A DNA stretch of 64,000 nucleotides from Cephalotrichum gorgonifer (GCA_900312665.1 ONZQ02000003.1:2853728-2917727); one strand, 5' to 3'. Counted from the stretch's first letter, positions 11,787-23,752 are shown. The notes: a model not told the origin generated them from the letters alone. Translations and numbers: made by a program.

Positions 11787-13578
11787 ATGAAGGAAGAGAC
11801 CATGGCGTCCGCGCCCCCGAGGCCACACCCCATCTCGACCCACGAGGAAGTCCTCGACGTCATCATCATCGGCGCAGGACCCTGCGGCCTATCCGTTGCC
11901 GCCCGCCTCCGCGAGACCACCCCTGCGGCTCTCTTCACCGACGAGGAACACCGCCGCTACCACTGGCTCCGGCGCCACGGCCGGAATGTGGCCCTCAAGA
12001 ACGCCAAGACGGGCAAGGTAACCCGCAGCCCGGATGCCCAGCGGCCAGGATACGATATGATGGTCCTCGACGCCACGGATTGCTCGTGGATGGCGCGGTG
12101 GAACACGCTGTTCGCGACGTATGGGATCTCGCACCTGCGAAGTCCGATGCTCTGGCATGTTGACCCCGCGGACCGAGATTCCCTGCTGTCGTTTGCATAT
12201 GAGTCCAAGCGAGAGAGGGAGTTGGTTGAGATACGGGGGTGTGTAGGGAAGGAGATCAGTAAGCATAAGAAGAAGATGAAGGTTGGGTCCAGGCGCAAAC
12301 TGTAAGTGCCCACTCTTTCCCAGCTGGTCGTGTAAACCCAGACTGTGAAGTATACTGATGTAGGGCGGCGGCAGGCAAGCTGCGCAACCGCAAATCGAGA
12401 TCAACGAGAGAGACAGGAACGACTACTATACCCCGTCCCAGGCTATGTTCCAGGATCATTGTGGCAGCATCAGGGACAGGTACGGCCTTGGCACCGACAT
12501 CGTGTCCAAAGAGACGGTCTCGGATATATCGTTCGATATCGTCAAGGGCGTATCCATCAACGATGAAAAGCTCTTTACTATAACGACGAACCACTCCAAG
12601 CGGTACGCGCGGGCTGTCGTCCTTGCTGTCGGCCCGGCAAACCCACCCAAGATCCCAGCCATCCCTGGTATGCCGCCACAGGCAACGCGCCCTGTCGCCG
12701 GTGGGCACTACCAGTCGTGCCACAGCGCACACATAAAGACATTCCCGGACCCCACCGTTCAGGCCCGCATGGCCGGTAAGCGGGAAACGAACATCATGGT
12801 CGTCGGCGGCGGCCTGACGTCCGCGCAGCTCACGGACCTCGCTGTCCGGCGGGGCGTGACGAAGGTGTGGCACCTTATGCGGGGGCCGTGCAAGGTGAAG
12901 GCCTTTGATGTCGATCTGTCGTGGATGGGGAAGTACAGGAACGGCCAGCAGGCGGAGTTCTGGTCCGCTGATTCGGATAAGGAGCGGTACGAGCTCATGA
13001 GAGAGGCTAGGAACGGGGGCAGTATCACTGGGCTCTATCATAAGAAGCTAAAGAGGCACATTGCGGACGGACGAGTGGAGCTAAAGACGGAGACGAAGGT
13101 GGTTGAGGCAGAGTTCGTCGAGGATGCCATCCCTGGGCCGAGCGGGGGACAGTGGAAGATTGTGACGGAGCCGCCGGTGGATGGCCTCCCGATGATTGAC
13201 TACATCTACTGGGCGACCGGGATCGACGCGGACTTCACATCGCTGCCGTACCTCCAGACGATGATGTCGGAGTACCCTATCGAGGAATGCGGTGGTCTTC
13301 CATGCTTGAACGACGACCTCATGTGGAAGGACGGAGTGCCCTTGTTCGTCGCAGGTAGACTCGCATCGCTAAAGATAGGGCCGGCGTCCCCCAATATTGG
13401 AGGCGCAAAGCTTGCGGCGGAAAGAATCGCGCTGGCCATGGATGAGTTGATGTCGGGGACCAGGGGCTGCGAAGACCTTCAGTATGGGAGGGATGAGGCG
13501 GATGATAACAGTGGTGTCGAGCGGTATCTGTCTGGCGCGGGGAGCAAGTTTAGCTGTCTTGAGATAGTTCAGTCTTAG
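11787..13578 (+). CDS. FAD-dependent monooxygenase with two Rossmann folds
   Basis: Exons 11787..12301 and 12375..13578 give 1719 nt and 572 aa. A second ATG (11802) is also possible. The FAD-binding GAGPCG is at residues 29-34 within DVIIIGAGPCGLSVAARL. A second nucleotide-binding loop, VVGGGLTSAQ, is near 319-328 and fits NADPH. WATGIDADF and a C-terminal FVAGRLASLKIGPASPNIGG complete the flavin fold. HLRSPMLWHVDP and the overall plan resemble the N-hydroxylating (SidA/lysine-ornithine) and OSGIN-like flavoprotein groups rather than Baeyer-Villiger enzymes. The substrate is unknown. It sits between a regulator and a DAL5-type transporter, so it may act in the same pathway. Confidence 0.85.
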
Positions 13579-13843
13579 ACTTGGATGTTATTTCCAGCGT
13601 CTATGGCATGCCAAGGTTTTTCTAGTCAATACCTTAGAGCATTTCGCTGGCAATAGTGAGGTAGATAGCGTAATCATGGCCCAAATCAAGGAAAGTCTGG
13701 GGAATTATATCGTACATGCCACAACATGTGGACAAGGCGGAGCCTGGGATTAAAGTCGTGTATTGGCCGGTAACGCTCGTTCCGCCCCTCCATACTGACA
13801 CGAATACCCACGCACACCATCTCCAGAGTCTCTCAAGAACGAT
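13579..13843. other. Convergent 3' spacer
   Basis: Short spacer between the converging monooxygenase and transporter genes. Nothing else is visible. Confidence 0.5.
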
Positions 13844-15794
13844 TTAATACATGTATCTCCACGTAATAGCCCTATCGCCCTGTTCTGACAACTCCGCCTG
13901 CGTAAACATGTCAAGCTCGCCATCGGCCACTCTCTTGTCGCGGCTCTTGTTGATGCGGCTGTAGCTGAAGAGGAGGACGAGGCCGGCGATGATTCCCATG
14001 CCGACGAAGCCGAGCTCCAGGCCGTGTCCCATGAGATATCTCGGCGCATCCTTCTGCCGGTAGAAGTTGGAGGCCATGGCCTGGTTAAACTCCCCGTTAG
14101 TACCAAGATTCGTTTCCAACTTGTTTTTTATAACAATTGGGGGATAACTTACACCGCCGAGGTTTCCAACACCGATCTGGATGGCCATTCCCACGCTCCG
14201 CTTGTAGCTTCCGGACAGGTTGTTTGCGAGCCAGGTGACGACACCGGCGAAGGAGGGGTAGATGGCGCAGGCCGAGATGAAGACGCCGCCGTAGACGACC
14301 TTGGGATTGCTAGAGGAGATGCACCTGTGCGTCCAAAAATTAGCACTGGTGCCCTTTGGCGGTTGACAATGAGCATCCCGGGGTAAACTTACATGGCAAA
14401 ACCGACGACCATGACACCCAGGAGGGGAATGATGAAGGGGCTCCTCTTCCCAACACGATCAGAAGCCCACGCCGATATCACGGCCAGGATAGAGGCGGTA
14501 ATGTAGATAGGAATGGTCATAAGCTGGGCCGTGCTGCTCGAATACCCAAGACTCTTAATGATGGTTGGCAAGAAGAGGCTGATTCCGTAAAGTGGGCAGA
14601 CAATCTACAAAGACGTGTGTTAGTTCGCGAACATTTATGGAATTTCCGTTGGGTGCACTTGATGGCCCACTTACACCCCAGTAGACGAAGATGTTGACCC
14701 AGATCTGCCAGTCCTTGAACGCATCCCAGACATACTTCCACTTGAACTCCTCGGCCTCGGGGACGCGGACCTGGCCCTCATTGCCCTTGCCCGTGGCGCT
14801 CTGGTACTTGAGGCGGAAGACGACGAAGGCGCGCTCCTCCTCGGTGAGGAAGCTCGCGGTCTCGGGGAAGTCGTAGAGGATGAAGAAGGCGAGGACGGCG
14901 ACGACGACGGTGACGATGCCCTCAAGGATGAAGATCCAGCGCCAGCCCTCGAGGCCACCGATGCCGTCCATCTTGGCAATGGCGTAGGCGAGGAGGCCGC
15001 TGAAGGCGCCGGCGACAGAGGCGGCGGAGAAGAAGAGGGCCTGGCGGAACTGGAACTCGTGGCGGCAGTACCACATGGTGAGGTAGTACTAATCACACAA
15101 ACACATGGTGAACACATCAGTAAGTGATTCTCCGGGGGAGGGTGTAAACGAAGGGTGGGAGACGTACCGAAACACCGGGGAACAAGCCTGCCTCAGTGAC
15201 GCCGAGGAAGATGCGCGCGATGAGTAGGCCGTGGTAGTTCTTCACGAGGCCCATGAGGGTCATGACGACTCCCCACGCGACCATGATGGTGGGGAGCCAG
15301 ATACTCGGGCGGAGCCTCTTGAGGAGCAGGTTCGAGGGGACTTCGAAGGCGGCGTAGGTGAAGAAGAAGACTGTGAGGCACCAGTTATACTGGTCGGGGG
15401 CCATTTTGAGGTCCTCCTGGAGCCCCTCGATCTTGGCATTTCCGATGTTCCCACCTGATCAAGTTCACTTCTGTCAGATAATAGCTCGTTCGCTAGTGCG
15501 ATGGGGCCTTTTGCCTGGTTGCCGAACTTACGGTCGAGGAAGGAGAGTAGGTAGAGGAGTGCAAGCATGGGAATCAATCGAATGTCCATCTAAATCGGCT
15601 GTTATTAGTACCAAATGAAGCAATAGTGTGGTCTGAAAATGACTGAGACTTACCTTGCGCAAAATTTTCTTCTCGTCGAGGTGGGCGAAGGATGCAAGAG
15701 TCGTCTCGTGCTCGGTGGCGACGGGGCCATCTTTGTTTTCCGAGCTGCTCACGATAGATCCGGTCCCCTTCTCGGGGGTAGCAGGCGACGCCAT
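13844..15794 (-). CDS. MFS transporter, DAL5/TNA1 (anion:cation symporter) family
   Basis: Seven exons: complement(13844..14080, 14153..14324, 14393..14604, 14675..15088, 15168..15454, 15532..15589, 15654..15794), 1521 nt, 506 aa, the usual family length. The diagnostic start of helix 1 is LIPMLALLYLLSFLDRGNIGNAKIEGL. Further marks are FFFTYAAFEVPSNLLLKRLRPS, RIFLGVTEAGLFPGVSYYLTMWY, GLEGWRWIFILEG and NLGGAMASNFYRQKDAPRYLMGH. The family imports carboxylates such as allantoate, nicotinate, pantothenate or plant-derived acids at the plasma membrane. The intergenic region upstream carries four CGGATCCG palindromes shared with the flanking regulator, so co-regulation with 17661 and 20367 is likely. 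Confidence 0.93.
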
Positions 15795-17660
15795 GTCGGA
15801 GGTTGTCTAATTTTGTCGCTTGGTTGCAAGACTCGACCGCAATTCCCGTGTTGCCAGAGGAAGAGATAGAAGAGTGTAAAGCGCTGGCGGATAGCAACAA
15901 CAACAAAGAATGCGGGGAAAAAGGCTGTCTTAAAAGGTTAGTTAATATACTTTTTTTTGTTTAGAGGGGGGCGGCCACCCCCGATTGATTCTCCCCTGCA
16001 CATGTACCCTCTTCCCCATACGTTTCCCCACAAATTTCTCCACGCCGTCGGCCGACGGAGGGTGATGATGCGCGCGACGTGATGCTATGCGGGAAAGGGG
16101 GGGGAAGGGGAGAGAGGCGCTTGCGGAGTCGCCTCCGCCGGCCGAGGAGTGTTGCCGGGCTCTAGCGCGAGCTTTCCCCGCAGTCATGTAGCGGTAGCGC
16201 CCACATTTGAGCAGGGGGAGGTCTCGGATCCGAAGGCCCTTGTACGAGAAGGTGTGGTGCTGCCCTGTTGTCGCACTTGCTCTTGCTCCTAGCTCCCAGC
16301 TTGGCACACAAAGTTAGAGTACGTACCGTGCTGTTGAGGAAAGTAAGCTCGGTCGGATGTCTCCGTCGGGAAGGCTACTTGTTCACGGATCCATGCTCTA
16401 GTTGGCATCTGGGGAACATCTGGGGAAATGCAAGTCCACGTAGGATCGAATGATACTCCTAACAGCTAACTAGCGACTAGCGCGGACGGCGTGAGATTAA
16501 TTGTTCTGTCCCCGCAGTCCAGAGCCTTTCCCAGGCCAGTCTAATTATTAGCTGGGCTCCTGTGCGATCTTGACAATCTAGGTACTAATAATAACACATT
16601 GCTTTTGCCTGCCCCAGGTGTGCGGGGGCATCCGTCCCTGTGCACAACGACATGGTTTCTTGGATGTGCAGCCATGAATGCGGGGTTCTGTCGGATCCGA
16701 TAATCCTAGCATGGCCGCTCGTGATTGGATTCGACTTCCGAAGTAAAAGCATGGTATGGAGATCAGGGGCTAGCTCCGCCGACCAGGTTACCACCTCAGA
16801 TCTGCCTGGCTTCTTTTCAAACTCGTCGTTTAATAAGCCCGAAAAATGGGGTAAGGATATCCTGATCAGGCGACTTGTAGTACCAATGCGGTAACAAGAT
16901 ATATCTTGGCTCCCATCGTCGTTCATGTTGTCCATCAACGCGACACAGTAAAACCACCCACCTGCCGGATCCGATCTTGCATTCGTATATCCCTACCCGT
17001 TTCGAGTCCCCGGTCGTATTAGCTGTCTGTTCCCTCAAAATGTCCTCGGCACATGGTCCCAATACTACCTCCGCCACCCCCGGAAAAGGGCACCTCCAAT
17101 GAACATGTGAACGACTCTTGCAAAGTAAATTCCAGCGTAATCCCACCTCTCCGCACCTAGCCGTGGCTCTCAGTCCAAAGCCAGCAAGGTGGGTCAAGAT
17201 AAATACCCCGCACACCTTCCCCAGATAACTCTCCTTAGCAACGAATGGGAGCCGGGTTTTAAGTTCAGAACGGACCCATATCAATCCCTGCTAGTATCTT
17301 CTCAGACCAAGGCTTTTTCGCAAAGGTACCGCCACTCGAGAGCCCATCCATCCCACGCCAGCCCCTCTTCCTAAACAAGTTTAGCCCAGTCTTGTGGTTG
17401 GCAGAGGTTGGCTGTGAACCCGGTTCCGACAGCCGAGTCTGGCATTCCCCCAATGTTTCCCTCCCTCTCTCGCCCCCCGCCCCAACCGCCGCCCACCCGC
17501 CTTGGTCAAATGACACCCCAAGAGTACCCGCCCCTCCGGATCCGATCTTTGAAAACCCATCCATCCGTCATTCTTCTTATCTCCACCGTCTGATTGAACG
17601 AACCGCGCACGCCCCACAAAGATCCCGCCCTCGTTCATCCAAGTTCCCGATCCTGAGACA
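15795..17660. promoter_or_regulatory. 1.9-kb divergent promoter with repeated palindromes
   Basis: Spacer between the DAL5-type transporter (-) and the second Zn2Cys6 gene (+). No gene is supported. It contains four copies of CGGATCCG (see separate entry) and two CTGGGG boxes at 16409 and 16420 that fit the CreA consensus. Confidence 0.6.
16225..17544. promoter_or_regulatory. Four CGGATCCG palindromic sites
   Basis: Exact copies lie at 16225-16232, 16692-16699, 16966-16973 and 17537-17544, each followed by A and preceded by T or C. The site is two CGG half-sites facing inward with 2-bp spacing, a geometry compatible with a Zn2Cys6 dimer. The last copy is about 120 bp upstream of the regulator ATG at 17661. 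Confidence 0.7.
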
Positions 17661-19813
17661 ATGCCATGTACTCCAGTGACCCGCAGGACCCAGTTCTCCA
17701 GCTGCGACGAGTGCCGCAGGTCGCGCGTCGCCTGCGACGCCTCAGCTCCCGGCGTACCCCCCGGGTCCGGGTCCTGCACCCGCTGCCGCAACCGGCGCCG
17801 GCCGTGTACATTCAAGGTAAGATAAGCCGGGCCCTGCTACGAACCGTGTCACCGGTCTTGCCGGTGTAGCTGACGTGGCTGCTTTCCTGCACTCGGCATA
17901 GTGGCTCGAAGATGCCAAGGGAGGCGCGTCGAACAGGGCATCCCGCAGGGGACGTCGTAGACAGGCGTCCCTTTCTTCGACCGGCACGTCGTCGTTTCAA
18001 GGCAGCAATGGCGCCGAGATCACGGTTCAACCGTGTCCAACGGGGTCATCGCCCCACGGCTCCGACCGGCACACTCCGCAGGAGGCCATGACGGCCCCGG
18101 CCTGGAATTCAAACTCGCCGGCAGCGCTCGTCCCCCCGTCGCCGGCCTACTCGATATCCACGCCTCTCTATACCAGTGTTCTTGGCGATGCAGATTCCGA
18201 ATGGCTTCAGGCGCTCTACAGAGGGGGATTCGAGGCCGTCTTCGGATCGTGGATGGGTAGCAACAGCTGTCCTTTCTTGTAGGCAGTCCCCGCTTTCTGC
18301 GTGTCCCTGGTGGCTTCTTTGGGAAAATAACATTATTAGGTTCGGGCAAGACCGTCTGGCACAGAAGTATGTCAGCATCTCCGACTTGTGCCGCCACCTC
18401 GATCAGACGATGGCTGAGTCTGCCGTCAGCAACGAGGCCGACCGCCGGGAAGTCAAGCAGGACTACAGGGCCGAGAATTCCATGCAAAGCACCATCGCTG
18501 CCTTCTCAGCAAGGTGGCTACCCATCATCACCTCACACACGATGGCTCCAGGGTTCGACCACCTTGCCGTAACTCAAACTCTATGGAGGCATGCTCGAAG
18601 GGATATGCTCCGGATCATCCACCGTCCATCGTACCGGTCCATGCTGTCTTTACTTCTCTTCGCCCTGACACCCATCCCATCCGGCATCTCGGCAGAGGAA
18701 GAGGCCGACGGTATTTCCGGACAAGCCTGCCTTACGACCGCACTACAACAAATCCAGACTCTGAGAGCGAGACAGAGGAATCTCAAATTCAGCGGCTCTA
18801 AAGTCTCTCTATCATTAGAACATACCGTGCTATCCCCCACGCCGGACGCGCTGGACACGTCGGGCTTCATCAATGCGGAGAGCACCGCGTACTGGGCGGC
18901 GCTGACGTTCGACACCTCCGCGTCTCTCACACTGGACTGCAGGCCGCTGCTCTCATCCGGCCTTTTCGGCTTTGAGTCAGAGGTCCCCTGGCAGCTCGTG
19001 AGAACGTGCTCCAAGGTATTCCACGAGACTTCGGAGCAGTGGCGCCGGGACAACGTGGAGATGACCGACGATAGGGCGAACCAGATCATCGCCGCCGGGG
19101 CATCCTGGAAGCTCTTGGGATGGAAGTTGACGGCCATCTTCAAGGAGGCCGTCAGGGACGGGCACAACGAGTCTGAGGTCCGTAGGGCATTTGTGGCCGT
19201 GTTGGACTCGATACGGGAGTTCAACGCCATCTACCGCCCGCAGCTCAACGAATGTCACAACAGACTACAATTTCTCGGCCAACGGACGAAGCTACGCTGG
19301 TGTAAGTACCAATAACCCTCCTTATCAGCGACAATGCCGAAGATTAATCCGTGTCGTTTAGTTTCCCTAATGCTCCATTACCACTTGAGCATCCTCATGC
19401 TCATCGACGCCTGCGAGGTCACGGACCGCCACGACCTCCTCGCTGATCTCGCCGAGGTGATCAGCGACGCGGAAACGACAGTCATGAACACCCTGGCGTA
19501 CGGCTTGCACACCACAATGATCCTGAAGCGCGAGCCCGACATGGATAGCGCGCTCGGGGGCTCCGTGGGCGGCGAGCCCCTCATCACGGTGCCGATGGTG
19601 TCGATTGACCCGTACCCCCACCACGTCGTGGCGGGCGTGCAGCTGATGCGGAAGGCTATTGACCGCGACTTTCGCGCCGGGAAGGTCGCGGCGGAGACGC
19701 GTCAGAGCCTGCTGTCTACGCTGGAGCGGACATTGAGCCATCTACCGCAGTGCTCTAAGTCTGTGCAGGCTGCTAGGGCCGAGTTCACATCGGCTACGTC
19801 GGGATGCATTTGA
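17661..19813 (+). CDS. Zn2Cys6 transcription factor
   Basis: Exons 17661..17816, 17902..18278, 18340..19301, 19362..19813 give 1947 nt and 648 aa. The zinc cluster uses Cys 15, 18, 25, 39, 42, 49. The loop between the third and fourth Cys is 13 residues and rich in Pro, Gly and Ser, longer than the usual 5-9. TFKWLE follows, as is common in this family. A basic, Ser-rich linker leads to the helical regulator domain (FGSWMGSNSCPF, SISDLCRHLDQTM, AFSARWLPII, LLGWKLTAIFKEAV). The third exon opens after an intron with a GTAGGC donor. The gene probably regulates the flanking transporter and dehydrogenase, because both intergenic regions around it carry the same palindrome. Confidence 0.85.
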
Positions 19814-20366
19814 ATACTGGAGTTACTTTGTGGATCGCGCCGATAAAGATGAAGTTTTGTTTAGTTGTATATACCCTGAGTTTGAATAGCGAATGTGCCT
19901 CGGAGGATGTGTCACACGTGAATCATGAATTTCTTCTTCGGAAAGCCAGTATATGTTGATCTGATGCCTTCCTTGTGCGTCTACCGTCTGGCATCCATTT
20001 TGATAATGTGAGTTTTATCTGGGTGGTACAGAGCATAGCCAAGATAGGCACGCGGAAGCGGTGCGGAATCATTTAGCGCCTGGTATCAATATGGGAAAGC
20101 GCATGCAAACATCGGATCCGACGTAGGCTATTGAAATCACCATCCAGTGGAGACACGCAATTTTAGCTGCAAGATGCCAGAATCCATCGAAGGATCCACT
20201 CACGAAACTCGGATCCGATAAATACCACATAATATTCCTCCGTATCTGTAGACTATTCACATATTACCTCACTTTTCGCTTTCTTTGTCTCTGTTTCCTT
20301 ACTTCACGTCGACCCAGATATCTTTCTTTCCACTGCTTTCATCGCTTCCTTCCACACCGAGACAAC
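19814..20366. other. Intergenic spacer, promoter of dehydrogenase gene
   Basis: 0.55 kb that holds two CGGATCCG sites and no gene. Confidence 0.5.
20113..20217. promoter_or_regulatory. Two CGGATCCG palindromic sites
   Basis: Copies at 20113-20120 and 20210-20217, both in the form TCGGATCCGA, 150-250 bp upstream of the dehydrogenase ATG. They are identical to the four sites at 16.2-17.5 kb. Confidence 0.7.
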
Positions 20367-21542
20367 ATGGTACTGGGACTCGGCCCCCGAACCTCCGTCG
20401 CCATCGTCGGCATAGGCACACAGGGTCGCCGTCTGGCTTATATGGTACGAATATTAACCTCACTACGGCGATGATATTCTTCGTATCCTAACATAGCTAC
20501 TAGTGGTCGAGCAGGGGAAATGACGTCCACTTGGTAGATGCCCAAGTGAGCCAACTCGAAGGCAGCCATGAAGTTATCGAGGGTTTCCGATCAGCGTCTG
20601 CCCTCAAAGACGCCCGATGGGGCAAGGTTTTCACACATTTGCCTGACGGCCTGAGTGCCGCTCTCCAAGATGCGTGGCTAGTCGTGGAGGTGGGCCAAAT
20701 CCCGTCTTAGCATCCGGGGAATGAAGGTGGCTGAACTTTAGTAGTGTGTCCCGGAACAACTCTCGGTTAAGAGGAAAGTCCTAGCGCAGCTTGACGCTCT
20801 CGCCGCAGACGAGGTCATAATCGCCTCGAATTCTAGCAGCTACACCTGCTCGGAGATCTTGGACACGTTGAAGCTGAGGAATGCACGACGCTTCCTTAGT
20901 GCCCACTCATGTAAGTCCATGGATAGTTTCCGCACAAGATGAACGGCGTCGCTAAGCACACGAAATCATGTTAGATTGGCCTCCTGAAACGCCAGGTGAG
21001 GAAACGACGGGAATAAAGAGAATGCGAGGGAAAAAAAACTCCAGACTAACACGTTGACCAGAACTTGAGATAATGGGCCATGAGACGACGGATCCCGCAC
21101 ATATTACCACGATGATGGAGAGGAGTAAGGCGCATGGCTTCTCTCCTTTCCATGTCAAGGTTGGCTCAATGGGCTTCATTTACAACCGGTGAGTCCCACT
21201 CTATCTTCCTATAGGAGGGCCCGTCTCAAAGCTACGGGCTAACGGATGTCACCGCTCAGTATCTGGGCCGCAATCAAGAGGGAGGCTCTCCTCGCAGCGT
21301 CTGAGGGCGTCGCAGCGCCCGAGGAGATTGACGCCATTTTCAGGGGAGTCCTCAAGACGCCTAAGGGGCCATTTGAGCAGATGGATGTGGTAGGATTGGA
21401 TGTTGTGTTGGCTATCGAGCAGCACTACGCCGATGCGCGGGGTAACATTCCTAGCGAGCCTCGGGAGTATCTTCGGACGCTCCTCCAGAGCGGACGCTTG
21501 GGTGTGAAGAGTGGGCGTGGTTTTTACAACTATAAACTATAG
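20367..21542 (+). CDS. 3-hydroxyacyl-CoA dehydrogenase family protein
   Basis: Exons 20367..20444, 20504..20689, 20745..20910, 20975..20995, 21062..21188, 21260..21542 give 861 nt and 286 aa. Exon 4 is only 21 nt. The NAD-binding loop VAIVGIGTQGRRLAYM (GxGxxG) starts at residue 11. CVPEQLSVKRKVLAQLD and ASNSSSYTCSEI are typical of the N-terminal domain. AHSYWPPETP replaces the common HFFNP catalytic loop but keeps the His. The C-terminal 3HCDH domain ends with GVKSGRGFYNY. The family oxidises a 3-hydroxyacyl-CoA or related hydroxy acid with NAD. The altered active-site loop means the substrate may be a non-standard acid. The shared palindromes link it to the regulator at 17661 and the transporter at 13844. 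Confidence 0.85.
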
Positions 21543-22903
21543 CACTGCCTGGGCCTCCACATCCTAGGATGGGGGCGGGTACGACTCGATAAAGACAGAT
21601 AAATTTCTCTTGACATTACGATTACATTGTCACACTCTACACTAGGCTCGAAAAGCTTGATCCCAATAGGGTAACTCTACCCGGAGCATGGTTGCTTGTA
21701 AGACATGGTGAATCAGAACTGCTCTTAAAACGGGAAGGGATGCAACTCACCTCTCCGGGAAATGCGGATATATCATATCGATAATATCAATATCCATATC
21801 CTCCCAGCAGATTCTCTGTTAGGGGTATTTTGAGGCTGCCTAGACCTTGTGAATTGAAATACTGACGGAAAGATCTAGCGGGCATAAATCGGGTCCAGTG
21901 GAGTAGGGACGTCGGCAAGGATTGGCTGGTTTGGGGGTCATGACATTACAGCTCGCGGCCGCCCGACATCGTCCAGGAGGTAAGGCTGGCGTCTCATATC
22001 GTGAATCCGAAATTTACCGAGTACAAAATAACAAACGACCATGCCATATCAATTAATAGCAACTACTAATGTGATACAGGGGAACTCGGCATAAATAATC
22101 TGAGCCCGATAGGGCCCCCTAATCCAACAGGGGAAGCTCGGAACAAGCTTACTCCTACTCTCGTGATACCACTTAGTTCGAACAAGGGAACCAAGTGCGA
22201 TGTGGCTTCGAAACTCAGGATGAGGTCTGGTACTAGGCTGATCAACGATCCACACAAGTCTCAGATCAGTAGGTCGAACGAACAAGCTCAAGGGAGCTTG
22301 TCAAGCTCATAGGTCTTCGTACGAGGGTATTTAGAGATCGAGGTCATATCCCTGGAATCAGTGGCAAGGTCCCGAACTCACATACAAGCCAAACAATCGG
22401 GTAACAAACAAAAGAGATATATTCCTTGATTCCCTGAAGTAAAATGAATGGGGCTCCCTCGGCTTCGCGCGCAGAAGAAGGATGAAAAATGAGATGTGTA
22501 GGGGGGATCGTGAACCCTCAGGTCGGTCCCACCGAGCCGTTGCTCCGGCTCCGCCCGCACCATCTCTGCTGTCCTGCACCACCTTCCTACTCCGTACAGT
22601 ACTAGTATTTGCCTGCGGCCCAAAAGTAGGTACAGTACATACCTGGACCTATAAGGGCCCGCAGCCGAGGCGCTTTGTCCACTTCTTACTCTGGTATGTT
22701 CGTACTCCGTGGCGCAGCAAGGCACAAAGTACAGAGTACATAGTATTACTGTAAGTAGTAATAACTAGTCTGCTCCCAGTTATCTGGTGGGTTACTATAA
22801 AGCCTCTCAATCACCACCACCACCACCACCCGAATCACCACACCGCAGCACAGCACATTCCAAAGCAGCAGCACGTATATTATCATTTCCACTCTGCCAA
22901 AAT
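21543..22903. other. Intergenic region, no supported gene
   Basis: 1.4 kb without a recognisable gene. A short (CAC)n run at 22812-22830 lies just upstream of the next ATG and should be in its leader. Confidence 0.5.
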
Positions 22904-23752
22904 ATGGGCCTTTCTTCTTCATTAAGATTGGGCTCGAGACTTTCCAGATCAGCGGATAACCGGGACTCTGAGCCTCCGCCCGAGTACAAGGAGGCCATTG
23001 GATCCGACTACCCCAGCAGCTCCTCGTCCTCTAATGGCTTCATTGCGACAAGCGAGCTCCAGGTGCAAGCGATTGGATATGACGTGAACCAAGCGCTCAC
23101 GGGCAGGACGCTGGAAAACATCACCATCTACCGCGTGGAATCCGGGGAAGCCGAGTACATCTCCATTCGACTAAAGAAGAGTTCCAACTCGTGTGCGCTG
23201 GTGCGGGCTTCTGATCCACGTCAGATCACTCAAATTTCAACCATCTACCGCTTTGGCCCGGGAAGACCTCCCAGAATACGTATCTTACCCTATAATGCTG
23301 GCGTTTCGGTAGAAGAGGCCCTCAACGAGAACGTGGCTGGTGAACTTGTCGAGGTCAAAAGCCGCTCATTGGTCTCGCGTGGGCAGGTTTTCGACACGTC
23401 GCTTGGAAAATTTGAGTGGCGCTACGGTACGGGAGAAGAGCACGCGGCTTGCAACGCAGATTCCCTCCTTGTCATGGAGCGGATCGATCGCGTCTCATTA
23501 CCATATGGCGGAAAGAGTAAGAGCGGCGTCCGAGTTGCTCAGTTTATTCGAAACGACGAGTTTCGCACCCCCGGCACGAAGAAATACTCGGGCGGCAATG
23601 GGGGCCGCTTGATGATGGACCTGCGCATGTGGGACGATGATAAGAATACTAGCGCTCAAGGTATAGAGGCTTTCGTTGTCGCGAGCTGTATCTTGATGCT
23701 GAAGAGAGAGGCGGATCGTTTTATCGATAATCATATCGCCCTTGTGGTATGA
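22904..23752 (+). CDS. Conserved-looking fungal protein with myristoylation and PPxY motifs
   Basis: One exon, 282 aa from the ATG at 22904. The frame is open upstream to 22787 but has no ATG there. The N-terminus MGLSSSLRLGSR fits the N-myristoylation rule (Gly2, Ser6). A PPPEY sequence near residue 28 is a PPxY motif, the ligand of WW domains in Nedd4/Rsp5-type ubiquitin ligases. The remaining 230 residues look like a beta-rich domain with repeated strands and turns (ITIYRVESGEAEYISIRL, TIYRFGPGRPPRIRI, FDTSLGKFEWRYG). I do not recognise the family. A LURP-one/Tubby-like barrel is only a guess from the strand pattern. It would sit on a membrane and recruit a ligase if the motifs work. Confidence 0.7.
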   Translation: MGLSSSLRLGSRLSRSADNRDSEPPPEYKEAIGSDYPSSSSSSNGFIATSELQVQAIGYDVNQALTGRTLENITIYRVESGEAEYISIRLKKSSNSCALVRASDPRQITQISTIYRFGPGRPPRIRILPYNAGVSVEEALNENVAGELVEVKSRSLVSRGQVFDTSLGKFEWRYGTGEEHAACNADSLLVMERIDRVSLPYGGKSKSGVRVAQFIRNDEFRTPGTKKYSGGNGGRLMMDLRMWDDDKNTSAQGIEAFVVASCILMLKREADRFIDNHIALVV

